Shown here piece by piece: positions 63,036 to 64,000 of a stretch of DNA of 64,000 nucleotides. Under the pieces are notes generated by a model. That model was not told where the DNA came from and did not search any database. It worked only from the letters and a program-made list of their open reading frames with translations. The DNA lies in assembly GCA_016297695.1 (NCBI GenBank), contig JAEDGC010000003.1, positions 31,566-95,565 of the forward strand, given 5' to 3'. Every line of letters begins with the position of its first letter. Within the stretch, counting starts at the first letter, position 1. The translations under genes and the position numbers were made by a program. The DNA comes from Bacilli bacterium (GTDB lineage Bacteria > Bacillota_I > Bacilli_A > RF39 > UBA660).

Positions 63036-63146
63036 TTAAATATTAATCTTTCCCTTATTTCCACAGCATTGTTTGTATTTTTTCTGAATCACTATTCGAT
63101 CTTTTTTGGTCTTATTTGTACTATGTGTTTTGGAATTTATGAGCAC
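63036..63146 (-). pseudogene. SEC-C motif gene remnant (2)
   Basis: A minus-strand frame encodes KKYKQCCGNKGKINI and a stop, a degraded SEC-C tail, 50 bases after the stop of the gene at 63195. The CxC part is changed (DRIVIQKKYKQ). That gene, which ends GPKLIKNR, may originally have continued into this tail. It resembles the remnant at 59780-59890. Confidence 0.55.
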
Positions 63147-63194
63147 TAAATGCGCACAATGTTCATTCGTTCTCTAATATATTATTTTAAATTA

Positions 63195-63848
63195 TTATCT
63201 ATTTTTTATTAATTTTGGTCCTTCTTCAGAAATTGGTGCTATATTTTTTATATCAAATTCACTTTTAATTTTCTCTACAGCTTCCTCTTGACCAAATTTA
63301 ATTAAAGTTTCAAAAAATGCTTTTTTCACTTTACGATAAAAAATATCCGGAAATATATCTTTAGGAGCATATAAAATTGTAGTTTCTTTTTCAAAATTAC
63401 CTAATTCTTGTTTTGGAACTATTTTATCAGCATTATAATCTACTAACTCAATATTCTTATATAATTTCCAACCAAAATCAGTAGAATCATCTGGAAGTTC
63501 TATGACGCTACTCCCATGAACTATATCACCCTCATCACTATAATCATAAGTTCCCATATAAACATATATATTATTTGTATTTTGTTCTAATACTACTTGA
63601 TTTGCTGCTATCCATAAAAGATGCTCATCTGTCATAGATTTTCTTTCATCTGGTGAAGGTAACATTTTTATTATTTGATCAATTTGTTCTAAAATTGATA
63701 CATATTCTTGAACGTTTAAATCCATTTCTAATTTAGCTTTATTTTCTTCTAATTTTTCCAATATAGATTGTAATTCATCAATGGATTCTCTTTTTGAAAT
63801 TAACTCGTTGTATTTGTTTTTTACATTATTATAACTTTCATTAGTCAT
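63195..63848 (-). CDS. Coiled-coil protein, possibly SEC-C-truncated
   Basis: 217 residues from ATG 63846-63848 (9 bases after GGAGGAA; an upstream ATG at 63932 lacks a ribosome site). Residues 1-70 are a coiled coil (SYNNVKNKYNELISKRESIDELQSILEKLEENKAKLEMDL), followed by an alpha/beta region (LLWIAANQVVLEQ, YVYMGTYDYSDEGD). No family recognised; similar domains sometimes carry a C-terminal SEC-C motif, degraded here just downstream. A TATAAT at 63943-63948 is the likely -10. Bases 63950-64000 show nothing else. Confidence 0.6.
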   Translation of the reverse strand: MTNESYNNVKNKYNELISKRESIDELQSILEKLEENKAKLEMDLNVQEYVSILEQIDQIIKMLPSPDERKSMTDEHLLWIAANQVVLEQNTNNIYVYMGTYDYSDEGDIVHGSSVIELPDDSTDFGWKLYKNIELVDYNADKIVPKQELGNFEKETTILYAPKDIFPDIFYRKVKKAFFETLIKFGQEEAVEKIKSEFDIKNIAPISEEGPKLIKNR

Positions 63849-64000
63849 ATAACCATTCCTCCTGCTTTGTTTATAAAAATTTTTAGTTTTTGTTTGCATG
63901 TATTTATAATTTTGAAAACAATTTTCATTCATCTCTATTTACATTATACCACATTTCATTAAAATAATATAAATATTATTTTATAAATAATCTCTTATTT

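Noticed and set aside
1..64000. UGA as tryptophan codon (Mollicutes-type code)
   Set aside because: Trp codons in conserved motifs are TGG, the tRNA-Trp anticodon is CCA, and TGA acts as a stop in several frames.
1..64000. CRISPR arrays, rRNA genes and insertion sequences with DDE transposases
   Set aside because: No regular repeat-spacer array, rRNA signature or transposase motif was seen.

Overview
The window is very AT-rich, compact and gene-dense, with Shine-Dalgarno sites close to AGGAGG/AGGTGAT, standard stop codons and many hairpin-plus-T-run terminators. Zinc-ribbon membrane proteins, an Agr-like two-component system, LysM amidases, SipW-type signal peptidases and sortase/thioester surface proteins all point to a low-GC Bacillota, probably an uncultured gut lineage of the Bacilli/Erysipelotrichia/RF39 type. 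The taxon is inferred from gene content only.

Region 1 (1 to about 16.9 kb) is the end of an integrative conjugative element, almost all on the minus strand: VirB4 (cut by the left edge), PrgI/VirB3-like, VirB6-like, a small VirB2-like protein, a thioester/SpaA-type adhesin with a VPNTG sorting signal, its sortase, a solo beta-class DNA methyltransferase, an ArpU-like and a Cro-like regulator, and small unknown genes. A restriction-modification cassette (HNH endonuclease, double-domain methyltransferase, AbrB-like regulator) sits between prgI and virB4. The element ends near the 3' end of a tRNA-Trp gene (17.03-17.10 kb), beside a truncated second tRNA-Trp 5' half.

Region 2 (17.4-29.1 kb) carries a SleB-like hydrolase and a LysM amidase gene. 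The amidase is cut in two by a 10-kb integrative mobilizable element (19.04-29.11 kb). This element has a large serine recombinase, MobV relaxase, HTH/Rep-like proteins, a CI-like regulator with paired operator octamers, a strongly structured intergenic block, and two cargo genes: a hybrid histidine kinase and an acyl-adenylate-forming enzyme. Its ends carry an 8-bp CATGGTGG direct repeat and 20-bp inverted half-sites. Joining the flanks restores an intact 396-residue amidase.

Region 3 (29.2-35.8 kb) is ordinary chromosome: PF06541 membrane protein, two zinc-ribbon envelope proteins, cold-shock protein, AgrC/AgrA-like pair without AgrBD, NUDIX hydrolase and an unknown protein.

Region 4 (35.9-59.5 kb) is the most unusual part: a surface-fibre locus. 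It has three SipW-type signal peptidases plus one that has lost its catalytic residues, eight TasA/camelysin-like or similar single-anchor secreted proteins, a giant (about 2,690 residue) N-terminally anchored repeat protein rich in YGGGN motifs with an apparent carbohydrate-binding insert, a membrane-anchored McrB-like AAA+ ATPase with a DUF2357-like partner, three unknown cytosolic proteins and a LysR regulator. I infer an export and assembly system for an amyloid-like or fibrillar surface structure.

Region 5 (59.8-64 kb) holds accessory debris: a RhuM-like protein, a frameshifted tyrosine integrase, a GNAT acetyltransferase, a coiled-coil protein and two degraded SEC-C tails.
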